64,000 nucleotides of DNA from assembly GCF_029889845.1 (NCBI RefSeq), contig NZ_JARANV010000001.1, forward strand, positions 186,001 through 250,000, written 5' to 3'. Source of the DNA: Halomonas sp. 25-S5 (GTDB lineage: Bacteria; Pseudomonadota; Gammaproteobacteria; Pseudomonadales; Halomonadaceae). The stretch's first letter is position 1. Each line of letters begins with the position of its first letter. This document shows, piece by piece, positions 45,895-59,642 of this stretch. The position numbers and the translations under genes are program-made. The notes under the pieces were generated by a model. The model worked only from the letters and a program-made list of their open reading frames with translations. It ran no database searches and had not been told where the DNA came from.

Positions 45895-46929
45895 ATGGCG
45901 CGCAGCGGCGTGCGTTACGAGGATGTTCAGCGGGCCATCGATGCCCTGCTGGAGAAGGGAGAGGCGCCCAGCGTGCACAAGGTGCGCGAGGTGCTGGGCA
46001 CCGGCAGCTTCACGACCATCAGCGAGCACCTGCGGGAGTGGCGGACACGGCGGGAGGAGAACCGCGACCTGCCCCCGCCGCGGGGCATGCCCGAGGCCCT
46101 GCAGGAACTCGCCGAATCGCTGTGGGCGAAGGCCCAGGTGTCCGCCAACGAGGCCCTCGCCCACTACCGGCAGGAGGCAGAGGGCCGGGTGGAGACGGCG
46201 CGGGAGGAAGCCGGCGAGGCCCTGCGCCGGGCCGAGGACGCCGAACAGCGGGAGTCGGCGCTGGCCGCCCACCTGGCGCGAACCGAGCAGCGCCTCGAGG
46301 AGCAGAGCGGCGAACTGGCGCGCCGCGAGTCAGAGCGCGATGTCCTGGCGGAGCGCGAGGCGAAGCTCGCCACCCGGCAGACTCGCCTGGAGGCGCAGCT
46401 GGCGAGCCTGCAGCAGGAGCACGAGCGGCAGGCACGCGAGCAGCAGCAGGCCCTCAGCGAGCAGGCCGCGCACCACCAGGAGCGCCTGGCCCGGGAGGAA
46501 AAGCGTCACGAGAGCAGCGAGGCGCGGCTGATGGGGCTGCTCGACGAGGCGCGCCAGGAGCGACAGACCGCCGAGAAACGCCATGCTCAGAGGCTGCAGC
46601 AGCTCGAGGCGCGACTGGAGCGGGCTCAGCAGGTCGCGCAGGAGGCACGCGGCGCCCTGGCCGAGGAAGAGAAGCGTCACCGCGAGACCGAGTGGGCGCG
46701 CCTCCAGGCCGAGGAGCGAACCCGGACCCTGCAGCATGAGCAGGCCCTGATGCAGGCGCGCATCGACGAGCAGAAGCAGCTGCTGGAGGAGCAGGTGCGT
46801 CGCTTGCGCGACCTGGAGACCCAGCTCCATCGCTGCCTCTGGCAGGCGCCGGTGCCTGCCCGGAATCGCGAGGAGGTGCCCGAGAACGACGAAGGCCCCG
46901 CGGATGCGGGGCCTTCGGGGGCAAGATGA
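45895..46929 (+). CDS. KfrA-like DNA-binding coiled-coil protein
   Basis: A 344-residue protein. Residues ~5-60 match the KfrA N-terminal DNA-binding domain of plasmid replication regions (VRYEDVQRAIDALLEKGEAP, SVHKVREVLGTGSFTTISEH). The rest to ~residue 320 is one long coiled coil (LEERLEEQ-type heptads, many Gln/Glu/Arg). Plasmid KfrA proteins autoregulate and help partition. Here the gene is chromosomal and divergent from a tyrosine recombinase. A 12-bp terminator-like stem lies within the last 14 codons, so the tail GPADAGPSGAR may be poorly conserved. Confidence 0.85.
   Translation: MARSGVRYEDVQRAIDALLEKGEAPSVHKVREVLGTGSFTTISEHLREWRTRREENRDLPPPRGMPEALQELAESLWAKAQVSANEALAHYRQEAEGRVETAREEAGEALRRAEDAEQRESALAAHLARTEQRLEEQSGELARRESERDVLAEREAKLATRQTRLEAQLASLQQEHERQAREQQQALSEQAAHHQERLAREEKRHESSEARLMGLLDEARQERQTAEKRHAQRLQQLEARLERAQQVAQEARGALAEEEKRHRETEWARLQAEERTRTLQHEQALMQARIDEQKQLLEEQVRRLRDLETQLHRCLWQAPVPARNREEVPENDEGPADAGPSGAR
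46890..46917 (+). terminator. hairpin inside the 3' end of the KfrA-like gene
   Basis: CGAAGGCCCCGC / GCGGGGCCTTCG with loop GGAT is a perfect 12-bp stem ending 12 bases before the stop. No T-run follows. Confidence 0.5.
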
Positions 46930-46950
46930 AAGGGTAAAAAGGACAACGAG

Positions 46951-47048
46951 TTTCGTGGGAGCGATCTTCAGATCGCGATGGAGGCCGAAGGCTTCCTGAA
47001 AGCGGGCGCCTAGGCCAGCAATCGCGCCATGAATTGTGCTCCCGGATG
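46951..47048. repeat. REP-like palindromic sequence
   Basis: The gap between the convergent KfrA-like and nfuA genes begins GGGAGCGATCTTCAGATCGC and ends GTGCTCCC, with GGGAGC and GCTCCC as outer inverted arms and the inner palindrome CGATCTTCAGATCG. This resembles repeated extragenic palindromes of pseudomonad/halomonad genomes. No second copy is seen in the window. Confidence 0.45.
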
Positions 47049-47062
47049 GGAGTCCGAGCGGC

Positions 47063-47653
47063 CTAGCGGTAGTAGGCGTTTGTGGTGTCCGTATGGTCGG
47101 TCACGTCGCGGATCCCGGCGAGCTCCGGGATGCGCTCCAGCAGGGTCCTCTCCACGCCGTCCTTGAGGGTGAGGTCCACCGCGGCGCAGCCCTGGCAGCC
47201 GCCGCCGAAGGCCAGCACCGCGAACTGGTCATCGGTGAGTTCGACCAGTTTGATCTCGCCACCGTGGGAGGCCAGTCCCGGGTTGATCTCGCTATAGAGG
47301 ATGTAGTTGACGCGATCCTCGAGTGGGCTGTCGGCATTGACCTTGGGCATCTTGGCGTTGGGCGCCTTGATGGTCAACTGCCCGCCCATGCGATCGGCGT
47401 TGAAGTCGACCACGGCCTCCTCAAGGAAGGCCAGGCTGTTCTTGTCCAGGTAGACACGGATCTTCTCGAGCTCTAGCAGCTGATCGCTGGGCTCTTCTTC
47501 GCCGGGCCGGCAGTAGGCCAGGCAGGTCTCGGCGTAGGGGGTGCCCGGCTGGGTAATGAAGATGCGGACTGCAATGCCCTCGACGCTCTGCTTCTCGAGC
47601 AGTTCGGCAAGGTAGTCCTGGGCGCTGTCGGTGATCTGGATGCTGTCGCTCAT
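47063..47653 (-). CDS. nfuA: NfuA iron-sulfur carrier protein
   Basis: A 196-residue protein with an N-terminal degenerate A-type (IscA-like) domain ([20 protein letters not shown]) and a C-terminal Nfu domain whose CxxC (Cys153, Cys156 in [11 protein letters not shown]) binds a 4Fe-4S cluster. It delivers clusters to target proteins, notably under oxidative stress. The start at 47653 gives the family N-terminus; the frame is open to 47725 but that extension ([13 protein letters not shown]) is unlike NfuA. It is divergent from metH. Confidence 0.95.
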   Translation of the reverse strand: MSDSIQITDSAQDYLAELLEKQSVEGIAVRIFITQPGTPYAETCLAYCRPGEEEPSDQLLELEKIRVYLDKNSLAFLEEAVVDFNADRMGGQLTIKAPNAKMPKVNADSPLEDRVNYILYSEINPGLASHGGEIKLVELTDDQFAVLAFGGGCQGCAAVDLTLKDGVERTLLERIPELAGIRDVTDHTDTTNAYYR

Positions 47654-47957
47654 GGTGCTCTCGCTATCGTGACATGTCGCGCCGGGGTGGCGTCGCGACA
47701 GGTACAGAAAGTGTGCTGCCCTCAATGGTAAGCGACCCGCGCGGCTGACACAATCCCGACTGAATTGCTGGGTTTTAGCCTGCCCCCTGCCGCAGCGCCG
47801 TGGCGTTTGCTAAGATGAGCGCCTTTCCCGGCGGCCTGCCGATGTCCCGGAGTCCGGCAGGACCGCCCCTGGCCCGCAGCGCCTACCTTCGACAAGACGC
47901 CCCAGGCGCCCCGCTGCCGGCTCGACCCTTGCCCCACGCTGGAGATTGATTCGACCC
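47654..47957. other. 304-base divergent gap between nfuA and metH
   Basis: No gene is seen. A hairpin CCTGCCG / CGGCAGG (47835-47861) and a less perfect GC-rich pairing (CAGCGCCT with AGGCG...CGCTG) lie in the likely metH leader; TAAGAT near 47811 could be a -10. I do not find the conserved core of a cobalamin (B12 box), SAM or SAH riboswitch. Confidence 0.4.
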
Positions 47958-51689
<3,732 letters not shown>

Positions 51690-51741
51690 CCCATCTGGTC
51701 CGCTGCGGCGGGCCGCCTGCCCTCACCTACCCGGAACACGG

Positions 51742-53070
51742 ATGCTGCCCGAGTCCACCCGACGCCAGACGATCCAGCGCCTCGCCCTGCCGATCATCGC
51801 CGGCATGCTCACCCAGAGCCTGCTCAACCTGATCGATGCGGCCCTGGTGGGCTCGCTCGGCGAAGTGCCGCTGGCCGGCGTGGGCATCGGCGGCTACGCC
51901 ATGTTCCTGATCACCGCCGTGGTCTTCGGGCTCTCCTCCGGCGTCCAGGCGCAGACGGCGCGTCGCCACGGCGAACAGGACTGGGCGCGGTGTGCCATGG
52001 CGCTCAACGCCGGCCTGGCGATCGCCCTGACGCTGGCCCTGCCCCTGACCCTGCTCTGCCTGTGGCAGGCGCCGCGCCTGCTGGCGCTGATCAACCAGGA
52101 CCCGGCGGTCACTGTCGAGGCGGTGGAATACTTTCGCTGGCGGGTCGTCTCGCTGCTCCCGGTGGCGATGATCTTCTGCTTCCGTGGCTACTGGAACGGC
52201 ATCCAGCAGACCGGCCTCTACCTGCGCATCATCCTGGTGATGCATGCCATCAACGTGGTGGCGAGCATCGTCCTGATCTTCGGGCATCTCGGCCTGCCGG
52301 CCATGGGCGCGGCCGGCGCCGGGGCTGGCACTACGCTGTCGCTCTTCGTGGGGCTCGCCATCTGGGCCGGGCTCAGCCTGCGCCACGCCACCGCCAGCGG
52401 CTTCCTGGCCGGCCTGCCCCGGCGGCCTACCCTTGCCACCACCCTGCGCCTGGCCACGCCCCACTCCTTCCAGCAGGTCTGGTTTGCCGCCGGCTATGCC
52501 GTGCTGTTCTGGATCCTGGGTCAGATCGGGACCGCCAGCGTTGCCGTCGGCCACGTGCTGGTCAACCTCTCGCTGCTGCTGATCCTGCCCGGCGTGGGGC
52601 TCGGCATGGCGGCGATGAGCCTGGTGGGCCAGGCGCTGGGCCGCCATGCCCATGGTGAGGCCCATCGCTGGGGATGGGACGTGGTGCGGCTCGCCTGGCC
52701 CTGCCTGGCGGTGCTGGCCCTGCCGATGGGACTGTTTCCCGAAGCGGTACTGGGCCTCTTCCTGCATGACCCCGAACTCGTCACCATGGGCACGTTGCCC
52801 CTGCGCCTGACCGCCGCGATGATCGTGCTGGATGCCGCGGCACTGGTGTTCGCCCAGGCCCTGCTCGGCGCCGGTGCCCACCGCACGGTGATGGCGACCA
52901 CCCTCACCCTGCAGTGGCTGCTCTTCCTGCCGCTGGCCTGGTGGGTCGGGGTGGTGCATGACCAGGGGCTGGTCGGCATCTGGTGGGTGCAGCTTGGCTA
53001 TCGCGTCCTGAACTCGGCCGGCTTCATGCTGATCTGGCAACGGCGGCGCTGGCAGGTGCTGGTCATCTGA
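51742..53070 (+). CDS. MATE-family multidrug exporter
   Basis: A 442-residue inner-membrane protein with about 12 hydrophobic helices in two homologous halves: LALPIIAGMLTQSLLNLIDA opens the first half and RLATPHSFQQVWFAAGYAVL the second. It belongs to the MATE (NorM/DinF-like) family that exports cationic compounds with Na+ or H+. The closer match within MATE cannot be decided by eye. It starts 52 bases after metH, without an obvious terminator, but a functional link is unlikely. Confidence 0.88.
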   Translation: MLPESTRRQTIQRLALPIIAGMLTQSLLNLIDAALVGSLGEVPLAGVGIGGYAMFLITAVVFGLSSGVQAQTARRHGEQDWARCAMALNAGLAIALTLALPLTLLCLWQAPRLLALINQDPAVTVEAVEYFRWRVVSLLPVAMIFCFRGYWNGIQQTGLYLRIILVMHAINVVASIVLIFGHLGLPAMGAAGAGAGTTLSLFVGLAIWAGLSLRHATASGFLAGLPRRPTLATTLRLATPHSFQQVWFAAGYAVLFWILGQIGTASVAVGHVLVNLSLLLILPGVGLGMAAMSLVGQALGRHAHGEAHRWGWDVVRLAWPCLAVLALPMGLFPEAVLGLFLHDPELVTMGTLPLRLTAAMIVLDAAALVFAQALLGAGAHRTVMATTLTLQWLLFLPLAWWVGVVHDQGLVGIWWVQLGYRVLNSAGFMLIWQRRRWQVLVI

Positions 53071-53087
53071 GCCGCCGTCATTCCATT

Positions 53088-53128
53088 TTGCATATAAACT
53101 ATAAACATTTATTCTTTTCTAGAATAAA
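53088..53128 (+). promoter_or_regulatory. AT-rich promoter region of cysI
   Basis: TTGCAT (53088-53093) and TATTCT (53110-53115) are 16 bases apart. The inverted repeat TTTATTCT-5-AGAATAAA (53108-53128) covers the -10, and two ATAAAC units precede it. The AT-rich stretch in a GC-rich gap is what CysB-type activator sites look like, but no clear consensus is claimed. Confidence 0.5.
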
Positions 53129-53186
53129 AGACAGGCGGTAAGGTAGCGCCATAGTCCGCCACTTCCCAGCATCAGGAATGCGCTGA

Positions 53187-54839
53187 ATGTATCGTTACGA
53201 CACCCACGACCAGACCCTGGTCGATGAACGCGTCGCCCAGTTCCGCGACCAGATGCGCCGCTATCTCGCGGGCCGGATCAGCGAGGAGGAGTTCCTGCCG
53301 CTGCGCGTGCAGAACGGCCTCTACATCCAGCGCTATGCCCCCATGCTGCGCATCGCCATTCCCTACGGCATGCTGGCGTCCTATCAGCTGCGCAAGCTGG
53401 GCGAGATCGCCGCCCGCTACGATCGCGGCTATGGCCACTTCACCACCCGCACCAACCTGCAGCTGAACTGGCCGAAGCTCGAGGACGTACCGGATATCCT
53501 CGCCGATCTTGCCAGCGTGCAGATGCACGCCATCCAGACCAGCGGTAACGACATCCGCAACACCACCACCGACCAGTTCTCCGGCGTGGCGGCCGACGAG
53601 GAGGTCGACCCGCGCCCCTGGTGCGAGCTGATCCGCCAGTGGTCGACCTTTCACCCCGAGTTCGCCTATCTGCCACGCAAGTTCAAGATCGCCGTGACCG
53701 GCGCCGTCGAGGACCGCGCCGCCATCCAGGTCCACGACGTGGGCCTGCGCCTGTGGCGCGATCACGATGGCGAGGTGCGCGTCAGGGTGCTGGCCGGCGG
53801 CGGGCTGGGCCGCACGCCGATGATCGGCGAGGTGGTTCGCGATGACCTGCCCTGGCAGCACCTGCTGACCTACCTGGAGGCCCTGGTCCGGGTCTACAAC
53901 CAGTTCGGTCGCCGCGATAACAAGTTCAAGGCGCGCATCAAGATCCTGGTCAAGGCACTCGGCGTCGACGAGTTCCGTCGCCGCGTCGAGGAGGAGTGGG
54001 CCCACCTCAAGGATGGCCCCCAGACCCTGACCACCGGCGCCGTCGAGTCCGTGGCGGCACACTTCGTCGAGCCGCCGCGCCGTGAAGTGCCGGCCGAGGC
54101 CATTGCGGCCTTCGAGGGGCTGCGCGGCGAGAACCGCGCCTTCGCCCGCTTCGTCACCAACAACGTTAGTGACCACAAGGTGTCCGGCTACAAGGCCGTG
54201 ACCCTGTCGCTCAAGCGTCGCGAGCACTCGCCCGGGGACGTCACCTCGGAGCAGATGGTGGCCATCGCCGACCTGGCCGACGAGTTCGGCCACGGCGAGC
54301 TGCGGGTCACCCACGAGCAGAACCTGGTGCTCACCGACGTGCCGGTGGACCGCCTGGAGGAACTCTGGCAGCGGCTGGAGGCCCTGGGCATGGCCAACCC
54401 CACGGTGGGCACCCTGGCCGACCTGATCTGCTGCCCCGGCGGCGACTACTGCGGCCTGGCCAATGCCAAGTCGATCCCGGTCGCCCATGCCATCCAGGAG
54501 CGCTTCGAGGATCTCGACTTCCTCTACGACCTGGGACCCCTGGAGCTCAACATCTCCGGCTGCATGAACGCCTGCGGCCACCATCATGTCGGCCACATCG
54601 GCATCCTCGGCGTCGACAAGAAGGGCGAGGAGTACTACCAGATCTCGCTGGGCGGTAGTCAGGGCAACGGCACCTCCCTGGGCAAGATCCTGGGGCCCTC
54701 GTTCTTCCGCGAGGACGTGCCGGAGGTGATCGACAAGCTGCTGCAGGTCTATGTCGGCAGCCGCCAGCCCGACGAGACCTTCCTCGATACCTATCGCCGC
54801 ATCGGCCTCAAACCCTTCAAGGAGCGTGTCTATGCCTGA
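53187..54839 (+). CDS. cysI: sulfite reductase hemoprotein (nitrite/sulfite reductase, CysI type)
   Basis: A 550-residue siroheme enzyme. The 4Fe-4S/siroheme cysteines are Cys416 and Cys422 (LICCPGGDYCGLA) and Cys459 and Cys463 (NISGCMNACGHHHVGHIGIL), the last being the bridging ligand. Siroheme-anion residues lie in the basic FTTRTNLQLNWPKLED region. It reduces sulfite to sulfide for cysteine synthesis. No flavoprotein cysJ is next to it; instead DUF934 overlaps its end by eight bases. That arrangement is the common one in pseudomonads and halomonads, where the electron donor may be ferredoxin or a separate protein. Confidence 0.93.
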   Translation: MYRYDTHDQTLVDERVAQFRDQMRRYLAGRISEEEFLPLRVQNGLYIQRYAPMLRIAIPYGMLASYQLRKLGEIAARYDRGYGHFTTRTNLQLNWPKLEDVPDILADLASVQMHAIQTSGNDIRNTTTDQFSGVAADEEVDPRPWCELIRQWSTFHPEFAYLPRKFKIAVTGAVEDRAAIQVHDVGLRLWRDHDGEVRVRVLAGGGLGRTPMIGEVVRDDLPWQHLLTYLEALVRVYNQFGRRDNKFKARIKILVKALGVDEFRRRVEEEWAHLKDGPQTLTTGAVESVAAHFVEPPRREVPAEAIAAFEGLRGENRAFARFVTNNVSDHKVSGYKAVTLSLKRREHSPGDVTSEQMVAIADLADEFGHGELRVTHEQNLVLTDVPVDRLEELWQRLEALGMANPTVGTLADLICCPGGDYCGLANAKSIPVAHAIQERFEDLDFLYDLGPLELNISGCMNACGHHHVGHIGILGVDKKGEEYYQISLGGSQGNGTSLGKILGPSFFREDVPEVIDKLLQVYVGSRQPDETFLDTYRRIGLKPFKERVYA

Positions 54840-55362
54840 GCAGACCGTCACCCGCCCGCTGATCGTCAAGCGCCGCCTGGTCGAGGACCACTGGATCCGC
54901 CACGACGGGGAGACCGCCCCGGCGCAGGGCCCCGCCCTGGTCCCCCTGGCGGTGTGGCAGGCCGCCGGCCGGCGCGAGGACCTGGCCCCCTGGCTGCCCA
55001 GCGACACCGAGCTCACGCCGGCGCTGGCCGACGAGCTGATGGCGGCCCCGCTGGTCGGCATCGACTTCCCGAAGTTCACCGATGGGCGGGGCTACAGCAT
55101 CGCCCGGCTGCTGCGCGAGCGGCATGGCTACCGGGGCCAGATCCGCGCCCTGGGCGACGTGCTGATCGACCAGCTGTTCTACATGTCCCGCTGCGGCTTC
55201 GATGCCTTCTCGCTGCGCGAGGACCAGGTCGTCGAGGATGCCCTGCGCGCCCTGGATACCTTCAGTCGCGGCTACCAGCCGGGCACCGACGACCCCGAGC
55301 CGCTGTTCCGTCGTCGCCTGCGCGAACTCGGGCAGCAACGCGCGCAACCCGCGCTGGCCTGA
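54832..55362 (+). CDS. DUF934 protein, sulfite reductase-associated
   Basis: A 176-residue DUF934 (PF06073) protein with the family core LVGIDFPKFTDGRGYSIARL, YRGQIRALGDVLIDQLFYMS and CGFDAFSLREDQ. Its ATG lies eight bases inside the end of cysI, so translation is coupled. In several proteobacteria this gene is annotated as an oxidoreductase (CysH-like neighbour) and is always tied to sulfite reductase, suggesting a role in its assembly or electron supply. The exact role is not established. Confidence 0.9.
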   Translation: MPEQTVTRPLIVKRRLVEDHWIRHDGETAPAQGPALVPLAVWQAAGRREDLAPWLPSDTELTPALADELMAAPLVGIDFPKFTDGRGYSIARLLRERHGYRGQIRALGDVLIDQLFYMSRCGFDAFSLREDQVVEDALRALDTFSRGYQPGTDDPEPLFRRRLRELGQQRAQPALA

Positions 55363-55383
55363 CGCCCCCTGCCCGTGCGGAGC

Positions 55384-55417
55384 ACGCTGCCGGCCCTCGG
55401 GCCGGCAGCGTCGTTTT
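55384..55417 (+). terminator. rho-independent terminator after cysI-DUF934
   Basis: ACGCTGCCGGCCC / GGGCCGGCAGCGT (13 bp nominal, loop of about four bases) followed by CGTTTT, 21 bases after the DUF934 stop. Confidence 0.85.
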
Positions 55418-55427
55418 CCCGAGGACC

Positions 55428-56021
55428 TCAGCCCCGCCGCTTCTGCTGCCGCTCCCGGTTCGCGGACCTCGCCCGCTCGCTCTTGCGCAGCATCACCCAG
55501 GTCGCGCTCAAGCCGCCGTCTGCCTGGCCCGCCGAGACGTAGGCCTGGACCTCGTCGAAGGCGCCGAGCCACTTCGCCAAGTAGGAACGCAGCACGTTGG
55601 GCGGGCTGTCGATCTCGCGCCCGCGGCCATGGACGATCAACACCGAGCGCAGGTCGTGGGCGTAGGCCTCGCGGATGAAGGGCGGCAGCAGGCGCCGACA
55701 CTCCTCCAGCGGCCGACGCAGCAGGTGCAGGCTGGCCTGCACCGGGTAGCCGCCGTGGCGCAGGCGGTCGACCACCGCCTGCTGGATGCCGTCCCGGTGG
55801 AAGGCCAGGGGGTCGAAGGGCGGCACAAGGTCGACGAAGTCATCGGAGAGGAAGTCGCGGCCCGCCGCCTCGGCCGCGGCACTCTCGCGCCGAGCCCGCT
55901 GGGCCTCGTTGGGCTCGCCACGTGTTCGCCCGGGATCGGCCCGGTTGATGGCGTGGTTCAAGGGCCGCACATCCTCCATCAGTGCCCGGAAATCCACGTC
56001 GTCGCGATTCGCCTGGCTCAT
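55428..56021 (-). CDS. Smr-domain protein (putative SmrA endonuclease)
   Basis: A 197-residue protein with a charged N-terminal half (DVDFRALMEDVRPLNHAIN, RGEPNEAQRARRESAAAEA) and a C-terminal Smr domain (LHLLRRPLEECRRLLPPFIR, SVLIVHGRGREIDSPPNVLR, WVMLRKSERARS). The HGRG motif and LHL-type loop are the putative active site of Smr nucleases. It fits the DNA endonuclease SmrA/YdaL group. Its biological target is unknown. The start at MSQANRDD is preceded by GGAGGAGG; the upstream open frame to 56129 lies in the divergent gap. Confidence 0.88.
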   Translation of the reverse strand: MSQANRDDVDFRALMEDVRPLNHAINRADPGRTRGEPNEAQRARRESAAAEAAGRDFLSDDFVDLVPPFDPLAFHRDGIQQAVVDRLRHGGYPVQASLHLLRRPLEECRRLLPPFIREAYAHDLRSVLIVHGRGREIDSPPNVLRSYLAKWLGAFDEVQAYVSAGQADGGLSATWVMLRKSERARSANRERQQKRRG

Positions 56022-56138
56022 GGGCACCTCCTCCTGGACGTCATGGGGAGATCCCATCCTAGCAGAGCCGCCCCGGCGGCTTAAGTCGACAGCCCGATCA
56101 TGGCAGGATGACCCCTTGCCCCATGACAAGGATGCCCC

Positions 56139-57771
<1,633 letters not shown>

Positions 57772-57793
57772 TGTTACGACAAGGAGGTCGACG

Positions 57794-58495
57794 TTGCGTC
57801 ACTCTCACGCCTGGCGGGAGGCGGGTGTCACCACCCTGCCCGTGATGTTCGGCTACCTGCCGCTGGGGGCGGCCTTCGGCATCCTCGCCATCGAGGTGGG
57901 CATCCCGGCCTGGGGAGCGCTGCTGATGTCGCTGCTCATCTATGCCGGGGCCGGGCAGTTCCTGGCGGTCACGTTGCTGGCCGCCGGCGCCGGCCTGGTG
58001 GAGGTGGCCGTGGCCACCCTGATGCTGAACTCCCGCCACCTCTTCTATGGGCTCTCCCTGCTGCGCCGCTTCCAGGGCGCCGGCTGGCGCAAGCCCTACC
58101 TGGTCTTCGCCCTTACCGACGAGACCTACTCGCTGCTCACCACCCACGCCAGTGATGCCGGTCTGGACCATGCCCAGGCCTTTCGCGTCAGCCTGCTCAA
58201 CCAGCTCTGGTGGGTGCTGGGCTCGATGGCGGGGGTGCTGGTCGGCACGACCCTGGCGTTCGACAGCCGTGGTATCGAGTTCGCCCTCACGGCGCTGTTC
58301 ATCGTCCTGACTCTGGAGCAGGCGCGGCGGCTACGCCAGTGGCTGCCCTTCACCATCGCCCTGGCCACCGGCTTCGGGGCCATGCTGCTGTTGCCGGATC
58401 GCCATCTGCTGCTTGGGGCCATCGGAGCGGCCAGCCTGGTGCTGTTGGCCGACTACCGCCATCGACACAACCGGCAGCCCGGAGGTTGCCCATGA
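57794..58495 (+). CDS. azlC: AzlC, branched-chain amino acid exporter large subunit
   Basis: A 233-residue AzlC-family membrane protein (LPVMFGYLPLGAAFGILAIE, YAGAGQFLAVTLLAAGAGL, VATLMLNSRHLFYGLSLLRR). With AzlD it exports leucine, isoleucine and valine or related compounds. The start is a TTG at 57794 with a near-perfect AAGGAGG seven bases upstream, which decides against the longer ATG start at 57686 that lies inside the DUF2069 gene. AzlD overlaps by ATGA. Confidence 0.88.
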   Translation: MRHSHAWREAGVTTLPVMFGYLPLGAAFGILAIEVGIPAWGALLMSLLIYAGAGQFLAVTLLAAGAGLVEVAVATLMLNSRHLFYGLSLLRRFQGAGWRKPYLVFALTDETYSLLTTHASDAGLDHAQAFRVSLLNQLWWVLGSMAGVLVGTTLAFDSRGIEFALTALFIVLTLEQARRLRQWLPFTIALATGFGAMLLLPDRHLLLGAIGAASLVLLADYRHRHNRQPGGCP

Positions 58496-58839
58496 ACGGC
58501 CTCGAACTGCTGGGTTTCATCATGGTCTGTGCCGCGGCGACTCTCGCCACCCGAGTGGTGCCCTTCGTGGCGCTGGCGCGCCAGGCAGAGCACCCGCTGA
58601 TCCTCCACCTGGGTCGCTACCTGCCGCCGGCGGTGATGATGATCCTGGTGCTTTACGCCCTGCGCGACTTTCAACCACTGGCCGACGGCCACCTTAATGC
58701 CGCGGCCGACGGCTGGCCGATGATTCTCGCCTCCCTGGCGGTGGTGGGCCTGCACCTGTGGCAGCGCAACGCCCTGCTGTCGATCATCGGCGGTACCGGC
58801 GCCTACATGGCGATGGTGCAACTGGGCTGGGCACCATAA
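58492..58839 (+). CDS. azlD: AzlD, branched-chain amino acid exporter small subunit
   Basis: A 115-residue AzlD-family protein with four hydrophobic helices (LLGFIMVCAAATLATRVVPF, LPPAVMMILVLYALRDF, PMILASLAVVGLHLWQ, ALLSIIGGTGAYMAMVQL). It is the obligate partner of AzlC, with which its start overlaps. GGAGG lies before the ATG. The reading frame open to 58210 is an extension inside azlC. Confidence 0.88.
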   Translation: MNGLELLGFIMVCAAATLATRVVPFVALARQAEHPLILHLGRYLPPAVMMILVLYALRDFQPLADGHLNAAADGWPMILASLAVVGLHLWQRNALLSIIGGTGAYMAMVQLGWAP

Positions 58840-58932
58840 GCTTAGCCGAGAATATCTACCGCCCGCCCTGCCCGGGGTATTGAGCTCGACACGGCGAGCG
58901 GCGACCATGGCACAAAATCCGAGGAGAAGGTC

Positions 58933-59574
58933 ATGACACGCAAGATTGCCGACATCCGGCGCGACTATGAAGGCGGCCAACTCGACGAATCCGCCACCCC
59001 CGACGAGCCCATGGCGCTGTTCGACGAGTGGCTGACCCTGGCGCTGGAGGCCGAGGGGGACGACGGCAATGCCATGACCCTGGCCACCGCGGACAGCCAG
59101 GGCCGCCCTCATGCCCGCATCCTGCTGCTCAAGGGCATCGACGACAAGGGGTTGGTCTTCTACACCAACTACCACAGCCACAAGGGCAGTGAACTGACCA
59201 ACGTGCCTCATGCGGCCCTGGTCTTCTGGTGGCCGTCGCTCTCCCGCCAGGTGCGGGTCGAGGGGCGTGTGGAGCAGGTCGCCCCCGAGGAGTCGGATGC
59301 CTACTTCGCCACCCGCCCGCGCGGCAACCAGCTGGGCGCCTGGGTGGCCACTCAGAGCGTGGTGATCCCGGATCGCACCTGGCTCGCAGAGCGCGAACAG
59401 CGCTTCGAGCGCGCCTACGAGGGACAGGATATCCCCCGGCCCATCCACTGGGGCGGCTACCGGGTCGTTCCTGACATGATCGAGTTCTGGCAGGGCCAGC
59501 CGAGCCGGCTGCACGACCGCATCCGCTACGAGCGGCGCGATGGCAGCTGGCACCGCTTCCGCCTGGCGCCCTGA
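58933..59574 (+). CDS. pdxH: pyridoxamine 5'-phosphate oxidase
   Basis: A 213-residue FMN oxidase, last step of pyridoxal phosphate synthesis. NAMTLATADSQGRPHARILL, KGIDDKGLVFYTNYHSHKGS (FMN site), ARPRGNQLGAW-type ATRPRGNQLGAWVATQS and the C-terminal RIRYERRDGSWHRFRLAP are diagnostic. GGAGAAGG precedes the ATG. The gene is monocistronic, between azlCD and the convergent acetyltransferase gene. Confidence 0.96.
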   Translation: MTRKIADIRRDYEGGQLDESATPDEPMALFDEWLTLALEAEGDDGNAMTLATADSQGRPHARILLLKGIDDKGLVFYTNYHSHKGSELTNVPHAALVFWWPSLSRQVRVEGRVEQVAPEESDAYFATRPRGNQLGAWVATQSVVIPDRTWLAEREQRFERAYEGQDIPRPIHWGGYRVVPDMIEFWQGQPSRLHDRIRYERRDGSWHRFRLAP

Positions 59575-59596
59575 TCGCGAGCACTAGCCCTCGACG

Positions 59597-59624
59597 GACG
59601 GCCCCGCCGAGTTGCGGGACCGTC
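59597..59624. terminator. hairpin between convergent pdxH and acetyltransferase genes
   Basis: GACGGCCCCGC / GCGGGACCGTC pairs over 11 positions with one C-A mismatch on the forward strand that becomes a G-U wobble on the reverse strand, so it is better suited to terminate the reverse gene. Confidence 0.5.
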
Positions 59625-59642
59625 GTCCTTCCGACGGCTGGC

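Noticed and set aside
44453..46929. Integrated prophage or genomic island
   Set aside because: Only one recombinase, no other phage or mobilisation genes, no flanking direct repeat or tRNA, and GC-rich codon use like the neighbours.
47654..47957. Cobalamin, SAM or SAH riboswitch before metH
   Set aside because: Hairpins are present, but I could not find a B12 box or the conserved core of a SAM or SAH aptamer. A covariance-model search would decide.
53172..55079. 635-codon reading frame antisense to cysI and DUF934
   Set aside because: Shadow of two supported genes; no ribosome site or domain.
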